Of a stretch of DNA of 64,000 nucleotides, positions 26,647 to 34,895 are shown in pieces. The stretch is from contig NZ_BDIR01000011.1 of assembly GCF_001895145.1 (NCBI RefSeq), positions 28,904 through 92,903 of the forward strand, written 5' to 3'. The stretch is from Arcobacter sp. LA11 (GTDB taxonomy: Bacteria; Campylobacterota; Campylobacteria; Campylobacterales; Arcobacteraceae). Both the position numbers and the translations under genes were made by a program. The notes beneath the pieces are model-generated. The model did no database searches. It had not been told where the DNA came from and worked only from the letters and a program-made list of their open reading frames with translations. Within the stretch, counting starts at the first letter, position 1, and the number at the start of each line of letters is the position of its first letter.

Positions 26647-27358
26647 ATATTTACAAGATTTAGTAAAATTATCAAAATTCGATAGTGCTATTAGTATGTT
26701 TGAACCAAAGATTGAGAATGAAAAAGCAAAATTATCTACATTTGTAGAGATTGCAGAAACAATTAAATCTCAAATCAATGAAACATATGCACAAATTGAT
26801 GATGTAAAATCAAAAAGAACAAAGAATAATATCCATTTAGCAGAATTAAAAACTAAATTAGAAGATATTTCAAAAAAGAACAATGAAGTTCAAAATGAAA
26901 AAGAGTTAAAAGCTCTACAACTTGAAGAAGAAATTGCTAAAGAGCAGATTTCATTTGCAAATGAAGAGATTATAAGACTTGATGAAATTGCAGCTTCAAA
27001 AGAAGAAGAGTTAAAAGAGTTGCAAGGTAAATTATCTGAAGAAGAAGAGTCTATTAAAGAGATTCAAATTTCTGTAGATAATGCTATTGAAGAAATTAAC
27101 AAAGAAAGAAATGTTGTTTCTCAATCAAGAGGTGAATTATTAGAAAAATTTGATAATAAAATTTTAACTTTTTACCAAAAAATTAGAAGATGGGCTAAAG
27201 ACTCAGCGGTTGTTCCTGTAATTGACCAAGCGTGTTACGGATGTTACATGAAAATAAATGACAAAACTTATTCGGAAGTTATCAAATCAGAAGAGATTAT
27301 TAACTGTCCTCATTGTGGAAGAATTTTATATAAAGAAGTAGAAACTGAAGAGGCTTAA
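26639..27358 (+). CDS. Zinc-ribbon coiled-coil protein, FlgZ/HP0958-like
   Basis: The 239-residue protein is almost all coiled coil (10-180) and ends in a C4 zinc ribbon (CYGC and CPHC pairs). Start is a TTG with AAGGAG 6 bases upstream. Its place between nif3 and waaA matches H. pylori HP0958, which is needed for flagella and binds RpoN and flagellin mRNA. I infer orthology from position and architecture. Whether it has a flagellar role here is open, since no sigma-54 promoters were seen in the flagellar cluster. Confidence 0.8.
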   Translation: MNKYLQDLVKLSKFDSAISMFEPKIENEKAKLSTFVEIAETIKSQINETYAQIDDVKSKRTKNNIHLAELKTKLEDISKKNNEVQNEKELKALQLEEEIAKEQISFANEEIIRLDEIAASKEEELKELQGKLSEEEESIKEIQISVDNAIEEINKERNVVSQSRGELLEKFDNKILTFYQKIRRWAKDSAVVPVIDQACYGCYMKINDKTYSEVIKSEEIINCPHCGRILYKEVETEEA

Positions 27359-27360
27359 TA

Positions 27361-28506
27361 TTGAGCCTTTTTAGTATCCTTTATTATATCTTTGCAACGT
27401 TAATCTACATACTTGCAATACCCTATCTAATATTAAAATCCAAAAATCCAAAATATAAAGTAGCTATTCCTTCAAAGTTCTTTTTGTCAAATAATGATAG
27501 TTTTGAAAAAGAAGGTATTTGGTTTCATTGCTGTTCAATGGGTGAAACAAAAGCTATAAAACCTTTAGTTGATGAATTTGAAGACATTAATATTTCGGTT
27601 ATTACAAATACTGGGTATGATGAGGCAAAAAACCTGACAAGAAATGTAAGATATTTACCTTTTGAGATTTTTTTACCATTTTGGGTGAAGAAACAAAAAG
27701 CACTTGTAGTTATGGAAGCAGAACTTTGGTATATGCTTTTTTTATCTGCAAAAGTAAAAGGTGCAAAAACTTTTTTAATTAATGCAAGAATTTCTGATAA
27801 ATCATATGATTCATATAAGAGATTTTCATTTTTTTACAAAAGAGTTTTTAATAAAATTGATAAAGTTTTTGCACAAACAGATATTGATAAAAAACGATTA
27901 CTTGAGCTTGGAGCAAAAGATGTTGAAGTTATAGGAAATATAAAATTAGCACAACTTCCAAAAGTAACAAGAGAATTTGAAAAGCAAGATGAAATTTTAA
28001 TAACAGCTGGAAGTACTCATAAAAATGAGGAAGAGCTAATATTAAAAGCATATGATAGGAAGTTTGGAAAACTAGTAATAGTTCCTAGACATCCTGAAAG
28101 ATTTGAACAAGTTGACTTCTTTATAAATGATTTTATAAAAGATAAAAAACTAAGTTATCATAAGTTTTCACAAAAAGAAGATTTTTCTAGTGATATTGTA
28201 CTAGTTGATAAATTAGGAGAATTGAATAATATTTATTCAATTTCTGATGTGGTTATACTTGGAGGAGCATTTGAAAATATTGGTGGACACAATCCAGTTG
28301 AGCCAGCATTTTTTAATTGCAAAATAATTAGTGGTGAAAATATATTTAATCAAAAGTCACTTTTTGAATGTGTGAATAATTACACTATAATAAAAAATAA
28401 TGAACTAAAAGAAACTTTAGAAAATATAGAAAAATTAGAAAAATCAACTCTTGTTCAAGAGGGTGATTTACAACCTATTTTAAAGGAATTACATGGGTTA
28501 CGATAA
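27361..28506 (+). CDS. waaA: 3-deoxy-D-manno-octulosonic acid (Kdo) transferase
   Basis: The 381-residue GT30 enzyme has an N-terminal membrane anchor (about 3-24), then WFHCCSMGETKA with the catalytic-base Glu, VVMEAELW, and the nucleotide-sugar part GGAFENIGGHNPVEPA. It adds Kdo from CMP-Kdo to lipid A precursor at the inner membrane. Start is TTG. It overlaps the next gene by 14 bases. Confidence 0.94.
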   Translation: MSLFSILYYIFATLIYILAIPYLILKSKNPKYKVAIPSKFFLSNNDSFEKEGIWFHCCSMGETKAIKPLVDEFEDINISVITNTGYDEAKNLTRNVRYLPFEIFLPFWVKKQKALVVMEAELWYMLFLSAKVKGAKTFLINARISDKSYDSYKRFSFFYKRVFNKIDKVFAQTDIDKKRLLELGAKDVEVIGNIKLAQLPKVTREFEKQDEILITAGSTHKNEEELILKAYDRKFGKLVIVPRHPERFEQVDFFINDFIKDKKLSYHKFSQKEDFSSDIVLVDKLGELNNIYSISDVVILGGAFENIGGHNPVEPAFFNCKIISGENIFNQKSLFECVNNYTIIKNNELKETLENIEKLEKSTLVQEGDLQPILKELHGLR

Positions 28507-29242
28507 AGCATATAAAGTATTAGCAAAGCAAGAGGGTATCTCAAACTCAAAAGCAAAAGAATTGATTGATAAAGGACTTGTAAGAGCTGCAGGTAAGAAA
28601 GTAATGATTGCACGTGGAGAAATTGATGAAGATACAGTTTTTTCTGTAAAAGAGATTGCTAGTATTAAAATGATATTTCAAGATGATAATATTCTTGCTG
28701 TTGATAAACCTGCTTTTTTAACAAGTGATGAAGTTGCAAGAAAATTTCCAGACTATATGATGCTAAATAGATTAGATAAAGAGACTAGTGGAGTAATGCT
28801 TTTTGCTAAAAATGAAGAGTTTCAGAAAAAAGCAATTGGTGAATTTAAAGCTAATAGAGTTTATAAAGAGTATGTTGCTATTGTAGATGGAAAAGTTATT
28901 GAAGAGATTGAAATTGATAAGCCAATATTAACTGCAAAGAATAGAGGAATTGCTAAATCAAAAATTGATGCAAAAAAAGGAAAACCTGCAAAATCTACAG
29001 TTTATCCTATGCTAGTTGAGGGAAAGCATTCAAAAATTAAAATTGTTATTGATACTGGGCGAACTCATCAAATTAGAGTTCATTTAAACTCTGTAGGACT
29101 TCCTATTATTGGTGATGCAATTTATGGAAAACCAGCAGCTAATATAAATAGAGTATTATTACATTCTAAAAAAACTCAAATATTTGATTATACTTTTGAA
29201 GCTAAAGAGCCTAGAGAGTTTAGAGTGTATGAATTTAATTAA
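28493..29242 (+). CDS. RluA-family pseudouridine synthase
   Basis: The 249-residue protein has an S4-like RNA-binding N-terminus (SNSKAKELIDKGLVRAAGKK) and the catalytic motif NRLDKETSGVML with its conserved Asp. RTHQIRVHL follows. It should modify uridine in rRNA or tRNA; the site is unknown. AAAGGA precedes the ATG within waaA. Same position as HP0956/Cj0708. Confidence 0.9.
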   Translation: MGYDKAYKVLAKQEGISNSKAKELIDKGLVRAAGKKVMIARGEIDEDTVFSVKEIASIKMIFQDDNILAVDKPAFLTSDEVARKFPDYMMLNRLDKETSGVMLFAKNEEFQKKAIGEFKANRVYKEYVAIVDGKVIEEIEIDKPILTAKNRGIAKSKIDAKKGKPAKSTVYPMLVEGKHSKIKIVIDTGRTHQIRVHLNSVGLPIIGDAIYGKPAANINRVLLHSKKTQIFDYTFEAKEPREFRVYEFN

Positions 29243-29263
29243 TATTTAAGAATTAAAAAAAAT

Positions 29264-29289
29264 AAAAAGTCCTAAATATAGGACTTTTT
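29264..29289 (+). terminator. Intrinsic terminator after the rluA-like gene
   Basis: AAAAAGTCCTA pairs perfectly with TAGGACTTTTT over a 4-base loop, with flanking A and T runs. It ends the purE to rluA transcript. Confidence 0.85.
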
Positions 29290-29356
29290 ATTGAGACTAA
29301 AATTAAATTTTCCTTAAATTGATACTTGATTCAACTTCTTTAAAGAATTAAAACAG

Positions 29357-29362
29357 TAAAAT
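29357..29362 (+). promoter_or_regulatory. -10 box for ffh
   Basis: TAAAAT lies 30 bases before the ffh start and after the terminator at 29264-29289. Confidence 0.35.
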
Positions 29363-29391
29363 CGCACAAATTTTAAGATTTGGAGATAGTT

Positions 29392-30747
29392 TTGTTTGAT
29401 TCATTAACCGGTTCGATAAGAAATGCAGTAAATAAAATAAGGCATAAAGATGATGTTGCCTCATTAAAAAAAGCAATTACTGAACTAAAAAAATCACTTT
29501 TAAAATCTGATGTTCATCATAAAACAACAAAAGACTTAGTTGCAGCTGTTGAGCTTGAAACTAAAAATAATGGTATTGGACAAGATTCATTTTTAAGAGC
29601 ATTACAAATTGAATTAACTAAAATATTAACTACTGAGGGAAATCAAGGTTTTGTTTTCTCTTCAACTCCTCCAACAACGATTCTTATGACTGGACTTCAA
29701 GGTTCAGGTAAAACAACTACAACTGGTAAATTAGCTAATTATTTAAAAATTAGAAAGAAAAAAGTTTTAGTTGCAGCTGCGGATTTACAGAGACTTGCAG
29801 CAGTTGAACAATTAAAACAAATTGCAGAACAAATTGAAGTTGATATTTATTATGATGATAATGAAAAAGATCCTGTAAAAATAGCCAAAGCAGCACAAGA
29901 AAAAGCAAAAAAAGAGCTTTATGATGTTCTTTTAATTGATACAGCTGGTCGACTTGCAATTGATGATGAACTTATGGCTCAACTTGATGATGTTAAAAAA
30001 TCTGTTAATCCTGATGAAATTTTTTATGTAGCAGATTCTTTAACAGGGCATGATGCAACTAGAACTGCTACTTCGTTTAAAGAAAAGATTGGTATTGATG
30101 GTGTAATTTTATCTAAGTATGATGGTGATACTAAAGGTGGAGTGGCTATTTCAATTGCTCACCAAGTTGGTGTTCCTTTAAGATTTATTGGTATTGGTGA
30201 AAAAATGCCAGATCTTGAAGTATTTATTCCAGATAGAATAGTTTCTAGGCTTATGGGTGCTGGAGATATTGAAGGTCTTGCTGAAAAAACATCTGCTATT
30301 ATTGATGAAAAGAAAGCAAAGGAAGTTACTAAAAAGATTAAAAAAGGTGAGTTTAACTTTAATGACTTTTTAGATCAACTTTCTATGATGAGTAAATTAG
30401 GTTCTATGAAATCTATTATTGGAATGATTCCTGGTCTTTCACAAATGGCTGGACCAATAAAAGATATGGATTTTGAAAATTCTGATGAGATTAAAAGAAT
30501 TAAAGCATTAATTGGTTCTATGACTCCTAAAGAGAGAGAAACTCCAAGCTTAATGAACCCAAGTAGAAAGAAAAGAATTGCAAAAGGTTCAGGACTTTCT
30601 GAAATGCAAATCAATAAGATTTTAAAGCAATTTAAAAATGCATCTAAGATGGCTAAGAAGTTATCAAGTAAAGGTGGTATGAAAGGTTTGCAAAATATGA
30701 TGCAACAAATGCAAGGTCCAGGTGGACCAGCAGGATTACCTAAATAA
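29392..30747 (+). CDS. ffh: Signal recognition particle protein Ffh
   Basis: The 451-residue protein begins MFDSLTGSIRNAVNK from the TTG at 29392. A TTG four codons earlier sits on the ribosome site (GGAG) and is rejected. The NG GTPase domain has GLQGSGKTTTTGKLA, DTAGR and SKYDGDTKGG. The C-terminal M domain is methionine-rich (KGLQNMMQQMQG), binding 4.5S RNA and signal peptides. It targets membrane proteins to FtsY and SecYEG. Confidence 0.97.
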   Translation: MFDSLTGSIRNAVNKIRHKDDVASLKKAITELKKSLLKSDVHHKTTKDLVAAVELETKNNGIGQDSFLRALQIELTKILTTEGNQGFVFSSTPPTTILMTGLQGSGKTTTTGKLANYLKIRKKKVLVAAADLQRLAAVEQLKQIAEQIEVDIYYDDNEKDPVKIAKAAQEKAKKELYDVLLIDTAGRLAIDDELMAQLDDVKKSVNPDEIFYVADSLTGHDATRTATSFKEKIGIDGVILSKYDGDTKGGVAISIAHQVGVPLRFIGIGEKMPDLEVFIPDRIVSRLMGAGDIEGLAEKTSAIIDEKKAKEVTKKIKKGEFNFNDFLDQLSMMSKLGSMKSIIGMIPGLSQMAGPIKDMDFENSDEIKRIKALIGSMTPKERETPSLMNPSRKKRIAKGSGLSEMQINKILKQFKNASKMAKKLSSKGGMKGLQNMMQQMQGPGGPAGLPK

Positions 30748-30764
30748 ACAAATAAAAAATCAAT

Positions 30765-30823
30765 AGTGTTGAATTGTAAACTTATTCTTTATTAAAAGAG
30801 TTTGGAGTTTAGAATTCAATACT
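30765..30823 (+). promoter_or_regulatory. Long hairpin in the ffh-rpsP gap
   Basis: AGTGTTGAATTGTAAAC (30765-30781) pairs with GTTTAGAATTCAATACT (30807-30823) at 16 of 17 positions counting one G-U pair, around a 25-base loop. No T-run follows, so it is not a normal terminator. It may be an RNase III processing site or control site ahead of rpsP. Confidence 0.5.
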
Positions 30824-30854
30824 ATAAAAAACAAAAAAATTAAGGAAAGAACAA

Positions 30855-31085
30855 ATGACAGTAATTAGATTAACTAGAATGGGTAGAAACAAAAAACCAT
30901 TTTACAGAATCGTTGTAACAGACTCAAGAAAAAGAAGAGATTCAGGATGGATTGAATCAATTGGATACTTTAACCCAGTAGCGGAGCCAAAAGTATTAAA
31001 AATTGATGAAGAAAGATATAACTATTGGTTAAGCGTTGGTGCTAAACCATCTGAAAAAGTTAAAAAATTAGCAGCTCAAAAGTAA
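30855..31085 (+). CDS. rpsP: 30S ribosomal protein S16
   Basis: The 76-residue protein starts [21 protein letters not shown], the S16 signature. AAGGAAAG precedes the ATG. It lies in the conserved order ffh, rpsP, KH protein, rimM. Confidence 0.97.
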   Translation: MTVIRLTRMGRNKKPFYRIVVTDSRKRRDSGWIESIGYFNPVAEPKVLKIDEERYNYWLSVGAKPSEKVKKLAAQK

Positions 31086-31104
31086 TTTCTGATAGAATAC
31101 TAAC

Positions 31105-31344
31105 ATGATTACAAATTTTATAGAAAGTTATGCAAAATTAATTGTAAGTAAACCAGAAGAGGTAACTATTTCAACAAATAGTATTGATGAAACTTTTACT
31201 GAAATAACAATAAAAGCAAATAGTGCAGATATTGGAAAACTTATTGGTAAAAATGGAAATATGATTAATGCTTTAAAAACTATGGCAAATGGTTGCAAAG
31301 CAAAAGATGGTGTATCTTATAAAATACAAGTTTTAGCAAACTAA
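31105..31344 (+). CDS. khpA: KH-domain RNA-binding protein KhpA
   Basis: The 79-residue protein is a single KH domain with the GxxG loop in IGKLIGKNGNMINALKTM. It is placed between rpsP and rimM as in most bacteria. KhpA-type proteins bind RNA broadly, often with KhpB; no KhpB is in view. Confidence 0.9.
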   Translation: MITNFIESYAKLIVSKPEEVTISTNSIDETFTEITIKANSADIGKLIGKNGNMINALKTMANGCKAKDGVSYKIQVLAN

Positions 31345-31354
31345 TATTCATTAT

Positions 31355-31885
31355 ATGAAAAATAAAATTTATGTTGCAAAATTAGGAAAAGCAGTTGGTC
31401 TAAAAGGTCATTTAAGACTTATTATAGACTCTGATTTTCCTAATCAATTTAAAAAAAATGCAATATTTACTACAAATAAAAAACTTGAACTAAAAGTTCA
31501 AGAATACAACATGTCAAGAGAACTTATAAAGTTTGAAAACTATGATGATGTTGATATCGCAAAAAAACTAACAAATCAAGAATTATATGTTTCCCAAGAA
31601 GATACAAAAGAAAATTGTAAATTAGAGAAAGACCAGTTTTTTTGGTTTGATTTAATAGATTGTAAAATTGTAGAAAATGGTAAAACATTAGGTATAGTAA
31701 AAGATATTCATAGATACCCTTTAGATGATTATTTCGAAATTATTACTGATGAGGCTTTGATAAAAGAAGGCTTGCCTAAAATTTTTTTAGTACCTTATGT
31801 TACACAGACATATATTAAAAATGTTGATATAGAAAATAAAACTATAGAAACAAAAAATTGTTTTGATATTTTAGAAAACTCATAA
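31355..31885 (+). CDS. rimM: Ribosome maturation factor RimM
   Basis: The 176-residue protein has the N-terminal RimM domain (VAKLGKAVGLKGHLRL) and the C-terminal PRC-barrel (DQFFWFDLIDCKIVENGKTLG, then FLVPYVTQTYIKNVDIENK). It helps mature the 30S head. The genes trmD and rplS that follow rimM in C. jejuni are absent here; a convergent gene ends 17 bases away. Confidence 0.93.
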   Translation: MKNKIYVAKLGKAVGLKGHLRLIIDSDFPNQFKKNAIFTTNKKLELKVQEYNMSRELIKFENYDDVDIAKKLTNQELYVSQEDTKENCKLEKDQFFWFDLIDCKIVENGKTLGIVKDIHRYPLDDYFEIITDEALIKEGLPKIFLVPYVTQTYIKNVDIENKTIETKNCFDILENS

Positions 31886-31902
31886 GAGCTTCCTAAAACT
31901 TT

Positions 31903-33099
31903 TTAGTATTTACATCTTTTTTGATATTCTTCATTTGTAAAGTCAATCAAATATGCTTCTTTAAATCCATTATTTAATAAATTATCAAATACTTTTTGTC
32001 TCTCTTTATTTGAGTCATATGGTCCAAAAAATATTTCTATACGGTTTTTATAATCTCTACATAACGATAAGTTTTTATCATATTTTTCTACTTCATCTAA
32101 AAATTCTTTATATAGATTTCCTTTAATTGTTGCAACATTAATAAACGAAAGAAAAGTATTAGTCATATTTTTTTCAACTACTTTTTCTTCTATTTCTATT
32201 GGCTCTATTGATTCTTCTTTAACCATAGTATTTTCTTCAGGTTCTTCTTCTACTTCAGGCTCTTCATTTAATACTGGCTCAATAGTTTTAACCATATTTC
32301 TTTGATCTTCTAATTCTTTTAATAGTTCAGCTCTTTTTTCTTCTAGTTTCATTGCTGCTTCTTCTTGAAGTTTTAAAAAGTTTTCTTGTTTTTCTTTTAT
32401 TGCTTTTTGTTGATTTTCAAGAATTTGTTTTTCTTTTTCTATTTTTGCATATTGTGCAGCTAATCTTTCTTCTTCTTTTTTCTTTTTTTCTGCTAATGCT
32501 TTTTCTTCAGCTTCTTTTTTTAATCTTTCTTCTTCTTTTATTCTCTTTTCTTCAGCTTCTAATTCATTTCTATTCATTATTTCATGTTTAGTAAGCATAG
32601 TAAGTTTTTTATTTAATCTTTTTTTATTTAAATCTTTAGAATCAAACTCTATTTCTGGTTCAGCTTTTTTCATTTCAACTTTTTTCTCTGGCATTTTCTT
32701 TGGTTCTTCTGGATCAAAAAAGCCTAAGAAATATAAAGTTGTACCAACAAGTAATATTAATAAAAGAAAAGCCACAATTCCAATTAAAATTTTATAAATT
32801 TTTGGTTGTTTTTTTTGTATTTTAGGAGGTTCTTCTGGCGTTTCTTCTGTTTCACTAGTATTTTCAGAATCAATTGAATTATTGTCTTCAGAATCATTTT
32901 TTTTAGTTTTAAGATTATTATCATTAGATGTCAAATCCGAAGTATTTACTTCTTCTGTAACTGGTTCTAATACCGGCTCAAGTACTTCTTCTAAATCTCC
33001 ATCTAGAGATAACTCTTCAAGAGCTTCTTCTGGACTAATATCATTAGAAGTTTCAAGTCCAACTTCTTTTATAATCTCTTCATCTGTTTTTTCTGCCAT
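31903..33099 (-). CDS. Membrane-anchored coiled-coil protein with SPOR-like C-terminus
   Basis: The 398-residue protein is of unrecognised function. Residues 1-100 are acidic and disordered-looking. A single membrane helix (103-128) follows, then a Lys/Glu-rich coiled coil (about 175-275), an acidic Pro linker, and an 85-residue C-terminal domain (LSFINVATIKGNLYKEFLDEV to the end) with an IEIFFGPYDSNKERQKVFDNL strand-helix pattern, resembling SPOR. The likely topology is N-terminus in, SPOR-like domain in the periplasm. It is the last gene of the leftward flgG operon, which suggests a link with the flagellar motor or its peptidoglycan anchoring. Confidence 0.7.
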   Translation of the reverse strand: MAEKTDEEIIKEVGLETSNDISPEEALEELSLDGDLEEVLEPVLEPVTEEVNTSDLTSNDNNLKTKKNDSEDNNSIDSENTSETEETPEEPPKIQKKQPKIYKILIGIVAFLLLILLVGTTLYFLGFFDPEEPKKMPEKKVEMKKAEPEIEFDSKDLNKKRLNKKLTMLTKHEIMNRNELEAEEKRIKEEERLKKEAEEKALAEKKKKEEERLAAQYAKIEKEKQILENQQKAIKEKQENFLKLQEEAAMKLEEKRAELLKELEDQRNMVKTIEPVLNEEPEVEEEPEENTMVKEESIEPIEIEEKVVEKNMTNTFLSFINVATIKGNLYKEFLDEVEKYDKNLSLCRDYKNRIEIFFGPYDSNKERQKVFDNLLNNGFKEAYLIDFTNEEYQKRCKY

Positions 33100-33102
33100 A
33101 TT

Positions 33103-33534
33103 TTACTCTTTATTTAATTTTCTTTTTTCTCGTTGTCTTTCTAAAATCTTTTCTTTATTTTTTTCATAATAAGCTTTTCTATACTCTTTTAATGCATCTT
33201 TCTTTTTTTCTCTATATGTTTTATCATATTCTAATCTTTTTTCTCGATTTTCTTGATAATAAGTTTGTTTTTTTTCTTTATACTCGCTCATCTTTTTTAG
33301 AATTTGTTCTTTTCTATCGTCAACATGTTCTTTTTGTTTTTTTGCAATTAATTTAATATTTTTTGTAAAGTTATCACTATCAAGTTCTTTTGAATAGTCT
33401 ATTTCTTTATAATCTTTGTATTTAGTTTTAGAAGTTTTTTCTTTACTTTTTAAATAATAATCTCTTTTTTTCTTTTTGTGTTTTAAGAAATTTTCTTCTC
33501 TAAGCCTTTTTAATTCTTCTAAATCTGTAGACAT
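33103..33534 (-). CDS. Highly charged helical protein in the flgG operon
   Basis: The 143-residue protein is about half Lys, Glu and Arg, with YYxxNKEKxLExxR-like repeats towards the end (KKQTYYQENREKRLEYDK, AYYEKNKEKILERQREKR). It is probably a long single helix or coiled coil with no membrane segment. It lies 17 bases after flgG and 3 bases before the SPOR-like gene, so all three are co-transcribed. Function unknown. Confidence 0.65.
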   Translation of the reverse strand: MSTDLEELKRLREENFLKHKKKKRDYYLKSKEKTSKTKYKDYKEIDYSKELDSDNFTKNIKLIAKKQKEHVDDRKEQILKKMSEYKEKKQTYYQENREKRLEYDKTYREKKKDALKEYRKAYYEKNKEKILERQREKRKLNKE

Positions 33535-33551
33535 AAATTACTTTATCTTAC

Positions 33552-34340
33552 CTATCTTTTTAATCTGTTAACAGTATCTAACATACTATCAGTTGTTGTA
33601 ATTGCTTTAGAATTAGCTTCATATGCACGTTGTGCAGTAATTAAATCAACCATTTCATTTACAAGTTTTACATTTGAAAGTTCTATCATTCCTTGTCTCA
33701 TACTTCCAAACTGGTCTTCTGTTGGGTTACCCGTAATTGGGTCACCAGAAGCTTCACTTACCATGAATAGTGATTCTCCTTGAGGACTAAGTCCAGCAGG
33801 ATTAATAAAGTCAGCAATTGTAATTTGACCCAAGTTTGTTACATCTCCAGTTGTTGGGTCTTCTGCTGTAACTGTACCATCACTTGCTATAGTTAAATTA
33901 ATTAAATTATCTGGAACTGTAATTTGTGGGTTTAGTGCATATCCATTACCATTTACAATATTTCCTTCTGAATCTAATTTAAAGGCACCATTTCTTGTAT
34001 AGGCAGTTTCCCCATCCGGAGTTGTAATTTGAAAGAATCCATTTCCTTCAATGGCTAAATCAAGGGTATTACTTGTTAGTTTTAAGTCCCCTTGTAAGAA
34101 GTTTTTTTGGATACCAGATACCCTTACTCCTAGCCCTACGTCTATTCCAGTAGGATTTGTAGTAGTCTCAGAAGTCTGTCCTGCTGTGTAGTTTAATGTT
34201 TCATACATTAAATCTTGAAATTCTGCTCTATCTTGTTTAAACCCCATTGTATTTACGTTTGCAATGTTATTAGATGTTACATCAATTTGATGTTGCATAG
34301 AGTTCATTCCTGTTGCAGCTGTATAAAGACCTCTTATCAT
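33552..34340 (-). CDS. flgG: Flagellar distal rod protein FlgG
   Basis: The 262-residue protein begins MIRGLYTAATGMNSMQHQID and has SNNIANVNTMGFKQDRAEFQDLMYE, the rod-protein signature, NTLDLAIEGNGFFQI, and the C-terminal helix EMVDLITAQRAYEANSKAITTTD. Length equals that of classical FlgG. It forms the distal rod between proximal rod and hook. AAAGGA precedes the ATG. It is transcribed away from cheY and the rest of the cluster. Confidence 0.95.
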   Translation of the reverse strand: MIRGLYTAATGMNSMQHQIDVTSNNIANVNTMGFKQDRAEFQDLMYETLNYTAGQTSETTTNPTGIDVGLGVRVSGIQKNFLQGDLKLTSNTLDLAIEGNGFFQITTPDGETAYTRNGAFKLDSEGNIVNGNGYALNPQITVPDNLINLTIASDGTVTAEDPTTGDVTNLGQITIADFINPAGLSPQGESLFMVSEASGDPITGNPTEDQFGSMRQGMIELSNVKLVNEMVDLITAQRAYEANSKAITTTDSMLDTVNRLKR

Positions 34341-34370
34341 GGTAATCCTTTATTTTTGTAATAATGTTAA

Positions 34371-34376
34371 ATTATA
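34371..34376 (-). promoter_or_regulatory. -10 box for the flgG operon
   Basis: The minus strand reads TATAAT, 30 bases before the flgG ATG. No sigma-54 or sigma-28 type site was seen. Confidence 0.45.
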
Positions 34377-34449
34377 TTTAAAGATTTTTTAAAGTTAGAT
34401 AAACTGTTCGATTATTTCAATATTAAGTATAAATTCAAATCAAATTATA

Positions 34450-34455
34450 TATAAT
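34450..34455 (+). promoter_or_regulatory. -10 box for cheY
   Basis: TATAAT, 39 bases before the chosen cheY ATG, divergent from the flgG promoter. Confidence 0.45.
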
Positions 34456-34494
34456 AAAAAGATTTTGAATATAGTTTTTAAAAAAGGTTTAAAT

Positions 34495-34863
34495 ATGAGA
34501 ATATTAATAGTTGATGATAGCTCGACTATGAGAAGAATTATCGGGAATGTTGTTATGCAATTAGGTTACGCAAAAGAGGATTTTGACGAAGCTGAAGATG
34601 GCGTAAAAGCATGGAAATTGTTAAGCGAGTCTCAATATGATATCATTTTAACAGATTGGAATATGCCAAATATGAATGGTCTTGATCTAGTGAAGAAAAC
34701 TAGAGCTGAGGGTAACCATCAAAAGGTTCCTATAATTATGATTACTACTGAAGGTGGTAAAGGTGAGGTTATTACAGCATTAAAAGCTGGTGTAAATAAC
34801 TATATTGTTAAGCCATTTAATGCACAAGTTTTAAAAGAGAAACTTGATGGAGTTTTAAAATAA
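34495..34863 (+). CDS. cheY: Chemotaxis response regulator CheY
   Basis: The 122-residue single receiver domain starts at the ATG at 34495, which has AAAGG 7 bases upstream; a TTG frame start 10 codons earlier has no such site. Acidic pocket DD in VDDSSTMRRI, phospho-acceptor Asp in LTDWNMPNMNG, the Thr in ITTEGGKG and Lys in VKPF are all present. It should carry the kinase signal to the motor switch. The neighbouring CheZ-like gene is a probable partner. Confidence 0.93.
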   Translation: MRILIVDDSSTMRRIIGNVVMQLGYAKEDFDEAEDGVKAWKLLSESQYDIILTDWNMPNMNGLDLVKKTRAEGNHQKVPIIMITTEGGKGEVITALKAGVNNYIVKPFNAQVLKEKLDGVLK

Positions 34864-34895
34864 TTTTCTAGTAATATCCTAATAAAGGTTTTGAA

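Noticed and set aside
32352..33169. Forward-strand frames opposite the coiled-coil genes
   Set aside because: They mirror Lys/Glu-rich coding on the other strand and give Leu/Phe/Ser-only products.
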